Shown here one piece after another: positions 1-7,510 of a stretch of 64,000 bases of DNA. The DNA is from Burkholderia latens (GTDB lineage Bacteria > Pseudomonadota > Gammaproteobacteria > Burkholderiales > Burkholderiaceae). The stretch covers positions 124,001 through 188,000 of the forward strand of contig NZ_CP013438.1 of NCBI RefSeq assembly GCF_001718795.1, given 5' to 3'. Position 1 is the first letter of the stretch, and each line of letters opens with the position of its first letter. A model generated the notes under the pieces. That model was not told where the DNA came from. It did no database searches and saw nothing but the letters and a program-made list of their open reading frames with translations. Made by a program: the position numbers and the translations under genes.

Positions 1-338
1 TCACACAAATCGGCGTGCACCTGCTCACGCTGATGCCCGGTCACGAATCGTCCGAATATCACCGGCACCTGTACGAAGAAGAATGTGTGTACGTGCTGTC
101 CGGCACCGGTACGGTCACGATCGGCGAACGTCGTCACGACGTCGGAGCCGGAGATTTTCTCGGCTTCGCACGCGGCGGCGAAGCGCATGTGCTCGAGAAT
201 ACGGGCGATGCACCGCTCGAATTGCTGATCATGGGGCAGCGCCTCGAACACGACGTGTGCGAATACCCGCGCATCGGCAAGCGGCTTCATATCGCCGGAC
301 AGCTCGAAGATTTCGTCGACCTGCCCAAACAACCGTAG
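1..338 (+). CDS. Cupin-domain protein, 5' end cut by window
   Basis: The reading frame is open from the first bases (the frame includes position 3) to a stop at 336-338, so the true start lies upstream. The readable part has about 110 residues and is a single cupin barrel: a first metal-type motif (EYHRHLYEEECVYVLSG) and a second motif with a Gly-rich turn (GAGDFLGF...HVLENTG). Small cupins of this type bind a metal or small ligand, but the substrate cannot be read from the sequence. The SDR gene starts 68 bp downstream on the same strand. A GTG at 15 could be taken for a start, but the frame continues upstream in coding style. Confidence 0.75.
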   Translation, partial: TQIGVHLLTLMPGHESSEYHRHLYEEECVYVLSGTGTVTIGERRHDVGAGDFLGFARGGEAHVLENTGDAPLELLIMGQRLEHDVCEYPRIGKRLHIAGQLEDFVDLPKQP

Positions 339-406
339 CGCGCGCGTATCCGCATCGATCGTCGTCGCCCTTATGATGCGGGAATGCCACCGACAGGATC
401 CCTGCC

Positions 407-1228
407 ATGGACGCACCGCACCCGCCGATGAATGCCCCCGTTTCCGACACGGAGCCGGAAACCGAAACCGCCGTAGAGCCGCGCGCGGCGCGCGTGCAGC
501 GGCCCGTCGCGCTCGTCACCGGCTCGACGTCGGGCATCGGCGCGGCGATCGCGCGGCGCCTGGCGGCGGACGGCTATGCGGTGATCCTGCATTCGCGCCA
601 GTCCGCCGCGGCCGGTCGTGCGATGGCGCGCGAACTTGGTGCGGCGTACGTTCAAGCCGATCTCGCCGACGACGCGCAGCGCGTGCGTCTGATTCGCGAT
701 GCGCTCGCGGTTCACGGGCGGCTCGACGTGCTGGTCAACAACGCAGGCGTGAGCCGCGTGATTCCGCACGACGATCTTGCCGCCGCGACGCCCGACGTAT
801 GGCGCGAGATGCATGAGATCAACGTGATCGCGCCGTTTCGGCTCGTCGCCGAAGCACAGCCGGCGCTGCTCGAAGCGGCGTCGGGCGGGCGCGCAGGCTG
901 CGTGATCAACGTCAGCTCGCATGCGGGCGTGCGGCCCAAAGGCGCGTCGATCCCGTATGCAGCGGCCAAGGCTGCGCTCAATCACACGACGCGCCTTCTC
1001 GCACGCACGCTCGCGCCCGCGATTCGCGTCAATGCGGTCGCGCCCGGGCTCGTCGATACGCCGCTGACCGCCGACTGGACCGAAGCGCAGCAACTGTGGC
1101 GCGAGCGCGCGCCGATGCGCCGCGCGGCGACTCCGGACGACGTCGCGCAGACGGTCGCGATGCTCGTCGCGTCGGATTATGTGACCGGCGAGGTTGTGAT
1201 GCTCGACGGTGGGATGAATCTCACCTGA
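407..1228 (+). CDS. Short-chain dehydrogenase/reductase (SDR)
   Basis: 273 residues, cytoplasmic NAD(P)(H)-dependent oxidoreductase of the classical SDR family. Visible motifs are the cofactor-binding TGSTSGIG near residue 45, the structural NNAG near 110, the catalytic YAAAK near 185 and the C-terminal GG of the last strand. The first about 35 residues are a low-complexity Pro/Glu/Ala leader uncommon in SDRs, so the real start could be the internal Met at codon 8 or later. The substrate is not predictable. It follows the cupin gene closely and converges on surE. Some fungal-type sugar and quinate SDRs carry similar tails, but no specific assignment is made. Confidence 0.85.
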   Translation: MDAPHPPMNAPVSDTEPETETAVEPRAARVQRPVALVTGSTSGIGAAIARRLAADGYAVILHSRQSAAAGRAMARELGAAYVQADLADDAQRVRLIRDALAVHGRLDVLVNNAGVSRVIPHDDLAAATPDVWREMHEINVIAPFRLVAEAQPALLEAASGGRAGCVINVSSHAGVRPKGASIPYAAAKAALNHTTRLLARTLAPAIRVNAVAPGLVDTPLTADWTEAQQLWRERAPMRRAATPDDVAQTVAMLVASDYVTGEVVMLDGGMNLT

Positions 1229-1377
1229 TCGAGGACCATTGGGGGCTTCCGGAGCTTCGGGGCATTAAGGCCCAAAGATGCGGTGGGGCGGGACGGCCCA
1301 CTGAGCCGCGCTGCAACGGTGCCATGTCCCGCCGCCAGAATCGCCTGGCGAGTCCATTCGATCGCCGCGTCTCGACG

Positions 1378-2157
1378 TCAGCCGAGGCGCGCCCGCAACC
1401 GCGCAAGCGCGTGATCGTGCGTGCGTTCGAACTTCAGCGGCGTGACCGCGATATGGCCTTCGCCGAGCGCCATCGTTTCCGAATCCGCATCGTCGTCACG
1501 CGGTGCGCGCGCCAGCTTCAGCCAGTGGTATTCAATGTCGCGCGGATCCCGCCCCGACACGATGTCGACGCCTTGCAGCGTGCCGGCGCCCTGGTTCGTC
1601 ACCTTCAGCCCGCGCACGTCATCAGCAGGCCGCGCCGGGAAATTCACGTTCAGACACGCGTCGCCGTCCCAGCCGGCCTCCGTGAGCCGGCGAATCACAT
1701 CCGGCGCGTGCGTGAGCGCCGTATTCCACGGCACCGCGTTGCGGTCGCTGAACGCCTGGCTTAGCGCGATCGCCGGCACGCCGACCAGCATGCTCGTCAT
1801 CGCGGCGCCGACCGTGCCCGAGAATACCGTCTCGGTGCCGAGGTTCGCGCCACGATTCACGCCGGACAGCACGATGTCGGGCCGAGCGCCCTTCATCAGG
1901 TGGCTGACCGCGATCGCGACGCAGTCTCCGGGCGTGCCGCGCACCGCGTAGCGCTGCTCGCCCTTGCGATGCACGCGCAACGGTTCGTGCAGGCTCAGCG
2001 AATGCGACGTGCCGCTCTGGTCTTCCGCCGGCGCGACGATCCAGACTTCGCGTGCCAGTTTTGTCGCGACCTGCTCGAGCACTTCAAGACCGGGGGCGTC
2101 GAATCCGTCGTCGTTGGTGAGCAGGACACGGTCGAATAGCGGGCGGGTTTCTTGCAT
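1378..2157 (-). CDS. surE: 5'/3'-nucleotidase SurE paralogue
   Basis: 259 residues, matching the SurE family length. SurE is a metal-dependent acid phosphatase that removes phosphate from 5' and 3' nucleoside monophosphates and is linked to stationary-phase survival. The family signature is clear: NDDG at residues 15-18, the loop EDQSGTSHS near 42, GTPGDC near 75 and SGVNRGANLG near 98. Classical surE sits with pcm/nlpD/rpoS on the main chromosome. This copy stands alone, so it is likely the second paralogue seen in Burkholderia. A five-copy AAAGC repeat lies about 100 bp upstream of its start. Confidence 0.9.
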   Translation of the reverse strand: MQETRPLFDRVLLTNDDGFDAPGLEVLEQVATKLAREVWIVAPAEDQSGTSHSLSLHEPLRVHRKGEQRYAVRGTPGDCVAIAVSHLMKGARPDIVLSGVNRGANLGTETVFSGTVGAAMTSMLVGVPAIALSQAFSDRNAVPWNTALTHAPDVIRRLTEAGWDGDACLNVNFPARPADDVRGLKVTNQGAGTLQGVDIVSGRDPRDIEYHWLKLARAPRDDDADSETMALGEGHIAVTPLKFERTHDHALARLRARLG

Positions 2158-2259
2158 CGGAACGATCCTCGCAGATGGGCGATGACACGGGAAGGCATCG
2201 CGCGTACACCCGCAAGGCTAGCATTCCGTCGCGATGCGTGTCGTCATGCCGAGCCGAGG

Positions 2260-2284
2260 AAAGCAAAGCAAAGCAAAGCAAAGC
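2260..2284. repeat. Pentanucleotide repeat, five AAAGC units
   Basis: Five uninterrupted AAAGC copies (GCTTT on the other strand) lie between the surE start and the azlCD terminator. Short tandem repeats of this kind can change length by slipped-strand mispairing. Here a change would alter the spacing in the surE 5' region, not a reading frame. The copy number is low, so activity is uncertain. Confidence 0.8.
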
Positions 2285-2293
2285 GCAGATGCG

Positions 2294-2317
2294 AAAACGG
2301 GCGCATCGCGCGCCCGT
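2294..2317 (-). terminator. Rho-independent terminator of azlCD
   Basis: On the minus strand an 8-bp GC-rich stem (ACGGGCGC / GCGCCCGT) with a 5-nt loop is followed directly by a run of T (TTTT including the stem end). It lies about 70 bp after the azlD stop codon and before the surE promoter region, so it separates the two leftward units. Confidence 0.75.
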
Positions 2318-2386
2318 TCCCGCCATCGGGAAAGCGACCATGCGGCGCATGCGAGCCGCATCGCCGCACAGTCAGTATCCCTGGCG

Positions 2387-2689
2387 TCAGCCGAGCAGAT
2401 GCCGCAGCAAGCCGGCCGACACGACGCCGACGATGACGGTCGGCAGGATCGACAGCCGCGTCGCCGCAACCAGCGTGACGGCGAGCGCGACCAGGTCGGC
2501 CGGACGCGTCGACACGAACGCCGGCGCGATCACCGAGATCAGTACGCAGCCCGGCACGTTCTCCATGACCGACGCCATCCGCGGGCTGAGCGTGCGGTTG
2601 CGCAGCAGCACGTAGCCGAGCACGCGCGACAGGTAGGTCGTCGAAGCCATCAGCACGATGGTCGCGACCGTCGCGAAATCAGGCAGCAT
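2387..2689 (-). CDS. azlD: AzlD-family branched-chain amino acid exporter subunit
   Basis: 100 residues, almost entirely hydrophobic, with about four predicted membrane helices, the usual size for AzlD/YgaH. This small subunit works with AzlC to export branched-chain amino acids such as valine across the inner membrane. It overlaps the end of azlC by 11 bp, indicating translational coupling, and is followed by a terminator hairpin. Sequence features of the family include the conserved YLSR near residue 20 and NVPGCVL near 43. Confidence 0.88.
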   Translation of the reverse strand: MLPDFATVATIVLMASTTYLSRVLGYVLLRNRTLSPRMASVMENVPGCVLISVIAPAFVSTRPADLVALAVTLVAATRLSILPTVIVGVVSAGLLRHLLG

Positions 2690-3416
2690 CGCGCGGCTCC
2701 CACAGCAGCGCGGCGGCCAATCCCGCGCACGCGCCGGCCGCGACGTACCACGCGCCGGGCACGGCCAGGTGCGTGGCCGCCGCGACGACGAGGCTCACGA
2801 ACCACGGCCGGCTCGCGCGCATGCCCTTCCACATTCCGCGCAGCAGCACCAGAAACACGGCCGTAAACGCCATGTCGAAGCCGTACTGCTCGACGTTGCC
2901 GATCGTTGGGCCGATTGCCGCGCCGAGCGTCGTCATCGAGATCCACGTGAGGTAAAGCCCGGCACAGACGCCTGCGTAATACGGGACGCTGATGTGCGAG
3001 GCGGAGCGCGCGCGCGCATCGCCGAGCGACATTGCCCAGCTTTCGTCGCACATGAAGAACAGCGCGGCGAATGCGCGGCGGCGCGGCAGGCGCCGCAGGT
3101 AGGGCGCGAAGGCCGCGCCCATCAGGATGTGGCGCGAATTCACTAGGAACGACATCGCGACGATCAGCGCGATGTGCGGCGGCGACGTCCACAGATGAAT
3201 CGCCGCGAACTCGGAGCCGCCGCCGAAGTTCAGCCCCGTCATCATCGGCACTTCGAACAGGCTCAGCCCCTTTTGCGCGGCCTGCGCGCCGAGCACCAGC
3301 GCGAACGGCACGAACCCCAGCATGACGGGCAGCGCCGCGCGCAATCCGCGGCCCATCTCGGCGACATAAACGGGCTTGTCGCGAAGCCCGGACGACGTTG
3401 AAACGCTACTGCTCAT
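2679..3416 (-). CDS. azlC: AzlC-family branched-chain amino acid permease
   Basis: 245 residues, large subunit of the AzlCD (YgaZH-type) exporter. Several membrane helices are visible, and the family-typical segments GFVPFALVLG near 34, NSRHILMGAAF near 93 and CDESWA near 123 are present. A strong Shine-Dalgarno (AAGGAGGAGT) lies just upstream of the ATG at 3416. It is divergent from an Lrp/AsnC regulator that shares the 124-bp intergenic region, a common arrangement in which the Lrp-type protein senses amino acids and switches the exporter. Confidence 0.9.
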   Translation of the reverse strand: MSSSVSTSSGLRDKPVYVAEMGRGLRAALPVMLGFVPFALVLGAQAAQKGLSLFEVPMMTGLNFGGGSEFAAIHLWTSPPHIALIVAMSFLVNSRHILMGAAFAPYLRRLPRRRAFAALFFMCDESWAMSLGDARARSASHISVPYYAGVCAGLYLTWISMTTLGAAIGPTIGNVEQYGFDMAFTAVFLVLLRGMWKGMRASRPWFVSLVVAAATHLAVPGAWYVAAGACAGLAAALLWEPRDAA

Positions 3417-3494
3417 TACTCCTCCTTCGGGGGTAGGATTGTCTGCTTTTTTGACTCGAATCGGATTGCGTTACGGACCAAGATTCCGCAGAAT

Positions 3495-3541
3495 TTGGCA
3501 TCCAACGAGTGATTTGGAAATTTTTTGGAATTTGATGCCAA
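3495..3541. promoter_or_regulatory. Candidate Lrp operator, 8-bp inverted repeat
   Basis: TTGGCATC (3495-3502) is repeated inverted as GATGCCAA (3534-3541) around an AT-rich 31-bp core. The right arm touches the start codon of the Lrp-type gene. The position and AT-rich centre fit autoregulation by the adjacent regulator and co-control of azlC. Function is inferred from symmetry and context only. Confidence 0.4.
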
Positions 3542-3999
3542 TGAAGCTTGATGCAATCGACCGGCGGATCCTCAACGCACTGCAGCGCGACGGCCGCATG
3601 CAGAACGTGGAACTCGCGCACGAGGTCGGGCTGTCGCCGTCGCCGTGCCTGCGCCGTGTGCGGCTGCTTGAGGAAGCCGGCGTGATCGAAAAATACGTGG
3701 CGGTGCTGAACCCGGCGAAGGTCGGCAAAGGGCTGACGATCTTCACGCGCGTGTGGCTGAAGGGGCAGGACGCGGAGTCGGTGAACCGCTTTGCCGAGGC
3801 CGTCCAGCAAATGCCGGAAGTGGTCGAGTGCCACCTGATGGCCGGCGATTGCGATTTCCTGTTGCGCGTGGTGGCCGCCGACATCGACGACTACCGGCGC
3901 TTCCAGATGGAGTACCTGACGCGCATCCCCGGCGTGCTGAGCGTGAAGACCGACATTCCGATGCAGAAGGTCAAACTCACGTCCGCGTTGCCGACGTAA
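3541..3999 (+). CDS. Lrp/AsnC-family transcriptional regulator
   Basis: 152 residues from the ATG at 3541. An alternative ATG at 3535 adds two residues. The N-terminal winged helix-turn-helix (LDAIDRRILNALQRDGR, then LSPSPCLRRVRLLE) and the C-terminal ligand-binding RAM domain have normal family length. Proteins of this family form octamer-like assemblies and respond to amino acids. Divergent placement next to azlCD makes control of branched-chain amino acid export the best guess. Longer upstream in-frame extensions run through the divergent promoter and are unlikely to be translated. Confidence 0.9.
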   Translation: MKLDAIDRRILNALQRDGRMQNVELAHEVGLSPSPCLRRVRLLEEAGVIEKYVAVLNPAKVGKGLTIFTRVWLKGQDAESVNRFAEAVQQMPEVVECHLMAGDCDFLLRVVAADIDDYRRFQMEYLTRIPGVLSVKTDIPMQKVKLTSALPT

Positions 4000-4212
4000 C
4001 GCGGGGCGACGCGAGGCGACGATCCGGCGCGTCGTCATCGGCCGGTGACGCTGCACCGATACACTGTCGGGGCTACCTGTTGCGCCGCATACCGTTGCAT
4101 CGCGTGCGATAGCGACGTGCTAGCAACTAACGGTCATCCACAACACCGTCGGCGAGCACGTGCGATGTTTGCCGCGATCTGTTGGCGGGGCGTCTTTCTT
4201 GTCGAGCGACTC

Positions 4213-4782
4213 ATGCAGCCATACAACAATCCGTGGAATTCGCTGGAAATCGTCAAGCTGGTGCTCGGCGTGCTCACGCCGTTGTCGGTCGCGGGTCTCG
4301 GCTGGCTCGTCGCGCGTCGGCTGAAGCGGCTCGAACTCGTGCAGTGGACCAACCAGCGGCTGATCGAGAAGCGGCTCATGCTGTACGACACGGTCGCGCC
4401 GCAGCTCAATGCGCTGCTGTGCTTCTACACATGGATCGGCTACTGGAAGGACATCTCGCCGGACGACGTGATCCGCGCGAAGCGCGACCTCGACCGCACG
4501 TTCCACATCTACCGCTATCTGTTCGACGACGACGTGTACGACGCATATCACGCGTTCATCCACGCGCTGTTCGAGGTGCATACGGGGCCCGGGCGCGATG
4601 CACGGATCCGTTCGCTGATCCAGTCGCCTGACGGCGACCGGAGCGTGCACGGCACGTATGAATGGAAGGCGGCGTGGGGCGACCGCTTTGCGACCGCGAA
4701 CGTCGCGGACAAAGCCGACGTACTGCGACACTACACGCGGCTGATGGAGCGGCTGCGCGTCGCGCTCGGCGCGAACCGCTGA
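4213..4782 (+). CDS. Hypothetical membrane-anchored protein
   Basis: 189 residues from the ATG at 4213, chosen because codon use becomes Burkholderia-like there and the upstream extension is Arg-rich and implausible. One membrane helix spans residues 14-38 (IVKLVLGVLTPLSVAGLGWL), followed by a charged segment and a soluble helical domain of about 145 residues. That domain is rich in Trp, Tyr, Asp and Arg. No enzyme motif is recognisable. The topology suggests an N-terminal anchor with a cytoplasmic helical domain. I do not recognise the family. Confidence 0.7.
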   Translation: MQPYNNPWNSLEIVKLVLGVLTPLSVAGLGWLVARRLKRLELVQWTNQRLIEKRLMLYDTVAPQLNALLCFYTWIGYWKDISPDDVIRAKRDLDRTFHIYRYLFDDDVYDAYHAFIHALFEVHTGPGRDARIRSLIQSPDGDRSVHGTYEWKAAWGDRFATANVADKADVLRHYTRLMERLRVALGANR

Positions 4783-5225
4783 AGGTGCAGCCGGGTTCGC
4801 CCTGCCGCCGCCAAGTCGTCTAACTCCATGTTGGGCAGATGCCTCCGCCGCTCCGGCCGCGCGTGGGCACACCGACCGCCGCACGATTCTCGCCGCGGCC
4901 TGCGTCATCGAGCCATTGCCCGCGCACGGTCGCGCGTGACGCGGCTTCTTCAGGACAGGCCGATGTGGCGGCCCGTTATCGCGTTCCCGCCGCGACACGC
5001 GTCATGCGGGCGCTGGCGTCGCGCTTGCGCGGGCCGCATGTCCGCGTGTCGGCGGGCGCCGCCCGGCGCAGCCACTGCGCGCGCAGCCCGCGAGCGCGCC
5101 GAACGTCACGAAGCCCGGCCGATAGCTCCCGGTGTTTTCCTTCGCGATGCCTCACCGGCACGCCGGTCTCGCCGATCGGCGCCTGCAGGCGTGTGCGGCG
5201 CTCCGGCGGTTTACCGGCGCGTCGC
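4783..5225. other. 443-bp intergenic region, no supported gene
   Basis: Very GC-rich DNA between convergent genes. Open frames exist on both strands but show Arg/Ala-rich shadow composition, no ribosome binding site and no family resemblance. No tRNA fold or strong terminator was seen. Confidence 0.6.
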
Positions 5226-5558
5226 TCAGTCCTTCACGATTACGTCGATGCGCAGCGCTTCGCCGCCTTCGACGATCGCGAGCAGCCGATCGACGTTAGG
5301 GTGCGCGCCCGGACGATTGCGTGCGTCGGCGGTGTGCTCGGCGAACACGGCAAGGCCGTGCTCGGCAGCTTTCGCATCGAGCATGCCGAACACTTGCTTC
5401 AGGTAGTTGTACACGGCAAGCGAGCCTTGCTTGCCCGGCTGGTTCTCGATGCTGGCGACCACGTCGCCGTTCGCGCCGGCGAGATCGATTCGTGCGATGC
5501 CGTCGATGGCCGGCAGTTGCGCAAGGTTGTCCTTGAATACTTGAGTCGGTTGAATCAC
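5226..5558 (-). CDS. DUF2322-family protein
   Basis: 110 residues, which matches the whole length of the DUF2322 family as I recall it. The segment NQPGKQGSLAVYNYLK and the C-terminal AEHTADARNRPGAHPNIDRL-type region (here with V in place of I) are characteristic. The protein is small, soluble and probably cytoplasmic, and its function is unknown. The gene stands alone with about 200 bp on its upstream side. Confidence 0.7.
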   Translation of the reverse strand: MIQPTQVFKDNLAQLPAIDGIARIDLAGANGDVVASIENQPGKQGSLAVYNYLKQVFGMLDAKAAEHGLAVFAEHTADARNRPGAHPNVDRLLAIVEGGEALRIDVIVKD

Positions 5559-5758
5559 TGAAACACTCCGTCGGTTCGGTCATAGGGCGAATCGGCCCGT
5601 ATCTTATCCGATCGCTATCCTCGCCGAGCCGAGCAGAGCTGCGCCGCAAGACACGTGCACCGGCGACCCGGACGATCCACACGTCGTTCGGTGCGACCGA
5701 GATGGCGGCGCGTGACATCGCGCGGATCATCGAGCCACGCGGGCCGCTCGGCGCCACG

Positions 5759-6463
5759 CTATCGGCGCGGATGTTCCATCGATATGCCCGCTTCGCGCGC
5801 GCGGTCGATGTCGGGGCTGCGATAGGCGCGTTCGGGAATCTCGGCGAGCCGCGACGGATGCACCTGCCGCGGCGCGAGGCCGTAGAACTTCTGGAAGCTC
5901 ATGATCAATGGCGACCACTTGTCGGGATCGACGCGGTCCGGATGGCCGTCCATCAGCAAATCCGGATGCACGTGCACACGCTGAATGCGCACTTCGAACA
6001 CGCGGATGCACCCGCGCAATTCTGCCGAGTCTTCGCCAAGGCCATGAGTGGCGGCGACGACCGCTTCCATATGCACCGGGCACTCGAGCGCCCGTGGCGG
6101 GGCGACCGTCTGCGATGCCGTTTCGGTGAGTCCGGCGGTGCCGAACTTGTCCGGCTCGTGAACATAGCCGCGCGCCCGCTTCGTCTCGGGCACCGGATCC
6201 GAACCGGTGGTGCGCGCGATCCGGTCGACCGCGTGCGCCTGCGTCGACGACGGCAGGTTCAGCACGCATTCGCCGGTGCGTATCAGATTGTGCGTAGTCC
6301 GGGAGCTGGCCGCGAGCCCGAGTACGCACCGCCAGCCGAGCCAGAATGCCGACGACATCGGCGCGAGATTGGCTGTGCCGTCCGGATTCAGCGTGCTGAT
6401 CAGCACAACGGGTGTGCCGAAATAGAGGATGTTCGGTTCGGTGATGCGATGCGGAGCGTTCAT
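5759..6463 (-). CDS. Flavin reductase-like (FMN-binding split-barrel) protein
   Basis: 234 residues. The N-terminal half has the flavin reductase/DIM6-NTAB split-barrel pattern: a beta strand ending in VVLISTLNPDGTANLAPMSS, which contacts the flavin phosphate, followed by GLAASSRTTHNLIRTGECVLN. The C-terminal tail, about 60 residues rich in Pro and Arg, is typical of the Burkholderia subgroup. It may be an FMN-dependent oxidoreductase or a reductase partner of a monooxygenase, but no partner is nearby. It is divergent from the thioredoxin gene. Confidence 0.8.
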   Translation of the reverse strand: MNAPHRITEPNILYFGTPVVLISTLNPDGTANLAPMSSAFWLGWRCVLGLAASSRTTHNLIRTGECVLNLPSSTQAHAVDRIARTTGSDPVPETKRARGYVHEPDKFGTAGLTETASQTVAPPRALECPVHMEAVVAATHGLGEDSAELRGCIRVFEVRIQRVHVHPDLLMDGHPDRVDPDKWSPLIMSFQKFYGLAPRQVHPSRLAEIPERAYRSPDIDRAREAGISMEHPRR

Positions 6464-6704
6464 GGTCGTCCTTCGTTGAAGGGATCGGTTCCCATGCTGA
6501 TCGCGTCGCGGCTGCGCGGCACTCCGAATCTTGTCGTGTCATTCGAATCGGGCGGAATCGAGCGCCGGTTCAGCGCTGCCCGCACACCGCGGCGGCGGCC
6601 GGCGTCCCGCCTGCTTTTCCGCTACAGTAGGAAATCACCGGTCGCCCGTATCGCGTACGCCGGCACGCGGCGGCCACGTTCCGAAATTGCACACGAGGGC
6701 TCCG

Positions 6705-7031
6705 ATGGACACTGAGCAACGTTACACCGCCAACGCGCCGACGCGCGCGGAAGTCGACGCACTGGCCGGTGCCACCGTCATCGAATTCGGCGCGAACTGG
6801 TGCGGGATCTGCGCGGGCGCGCAGCCGGCAATCGTCGCGTCGTTCTCCAAGCATCCGGCCGTGCGACACCTGAAGATCGAGGATGGCCCGGGCCGGCCGC
6901 TCGGCCGTTCGTTCGGCGTGAAGCTGTGGCCGACCCTGGTGTTCCTGCGCGACGGGATCGAGGTCGCACGCGTGGTGCGCCCAACCGATGCGAAGCAGAT
7001 CGAAACCGACGGCTTCGCCGCCCTTGCGTGA
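6705..7031 (+). CDS. Thioredoxin-like protein with CGIC active site
   Basis: 108 residues with a thioredoxin fold. The active site reads FGANWCGIC (Cys33, Cys36) instead of the standard WCGPC, and the cis-proline loop is present (LWPTLVF). There is no signal peptide, so it is cytoplasmic. Replacing Pro by Ile in the CxxC loop usually shifts the redox potential, which suggests a specialised reductant. It lies 10 bp before the yjbQ-type gene and probably forms a two-gene operon. A longer in-frame start at 6531 would add an Arg-rich segment and is rejected. Confidence 0.88.
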   Translation: MDTEQRYTANAPTRAEVDALAGATVIEFGANWCGICAGAQPAIVASFSKHPAVRHLKIEDGPGRPLGRSFGVKLWPTLVFLRDGIEVARVVRPTDAKQIETDGFAALA

Positions 7032-7041
7032 GGCGCCGACC

Positions 7042-7461
7042 ATGCAACAGGCCATCACGCACATCGCCGTCGAAACGCGCGGGAACGGCCTGGTCGAGTT
7101 CACGCCGCAGGTGCGCGCGTTCGTCGACCAGCAAGCGATCCGCACCGGGCTGCTGACCGTGTTCTGCCGCCACACGTCGGCGTCGCTGCTGATCCAGGAG
7201 AATGCCGATCCGTCGGTGCAGCGCGATCTCGAACGCTACTTCGCGACGCTCGCGCCCGAGGACGACGCACGCTACGAGCACGACACCGAAGGGCCCGACG
7301 ACATGCCCGCGCATCTGCGCACTGCGCTGACACAGGTGCAGCTGTCGATTCCGGTCGAGCATGCGCGCATGGTGCTCGGCACGTGGCAGGGCATCTACCT
7401 GTTCGAGCATCGTCGCGCGGCGCATCGGCGCGACATCGTCCTGCATCTGATCGGCGAGTAG
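7042..7461 (+). CDS. YjbQ/UPF0047 family protein
   Basis: 139 residues, the complete YjbQ fold. The conserved block FCRHTSASLLIQENADPSV near residue 43 and the C-terminal GTWQGIYLFEHR segment are diagnostic. Members show weak thiamine-phosphate synthase activity in some studies, but their real role is unsettled. The gene follows the thioredoxin-like gene after 10 bp with a GAGG ribosome-binding site, and converges on the histidine kinase downstream. Confidence 0.9.
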   Translation: MQQAITHIAVETRGNGLVEFTPQVRAFVDQQAIRTGLLTVFCRHTSASLLIQENADPSVQRDLERYFATLAPEDDARYEHDTEGPDDMPAHLRTALTQVQLSIPVEHARMVLGTWQGIYLFEHRRAAHRRDIVLHLIGE

Positions 7462-7510
7462 GCGGCGCGGGCGCTAGCGCGCACAGCCGCGCGGCGCATC
7501 GCTGCCGCGT

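Noticed and set aside
4783..5225. Several overlapping frames between convergent genes
   Set aside because: No ribosome-binding sites, shadow-like composition and no family resemblance on either strand.
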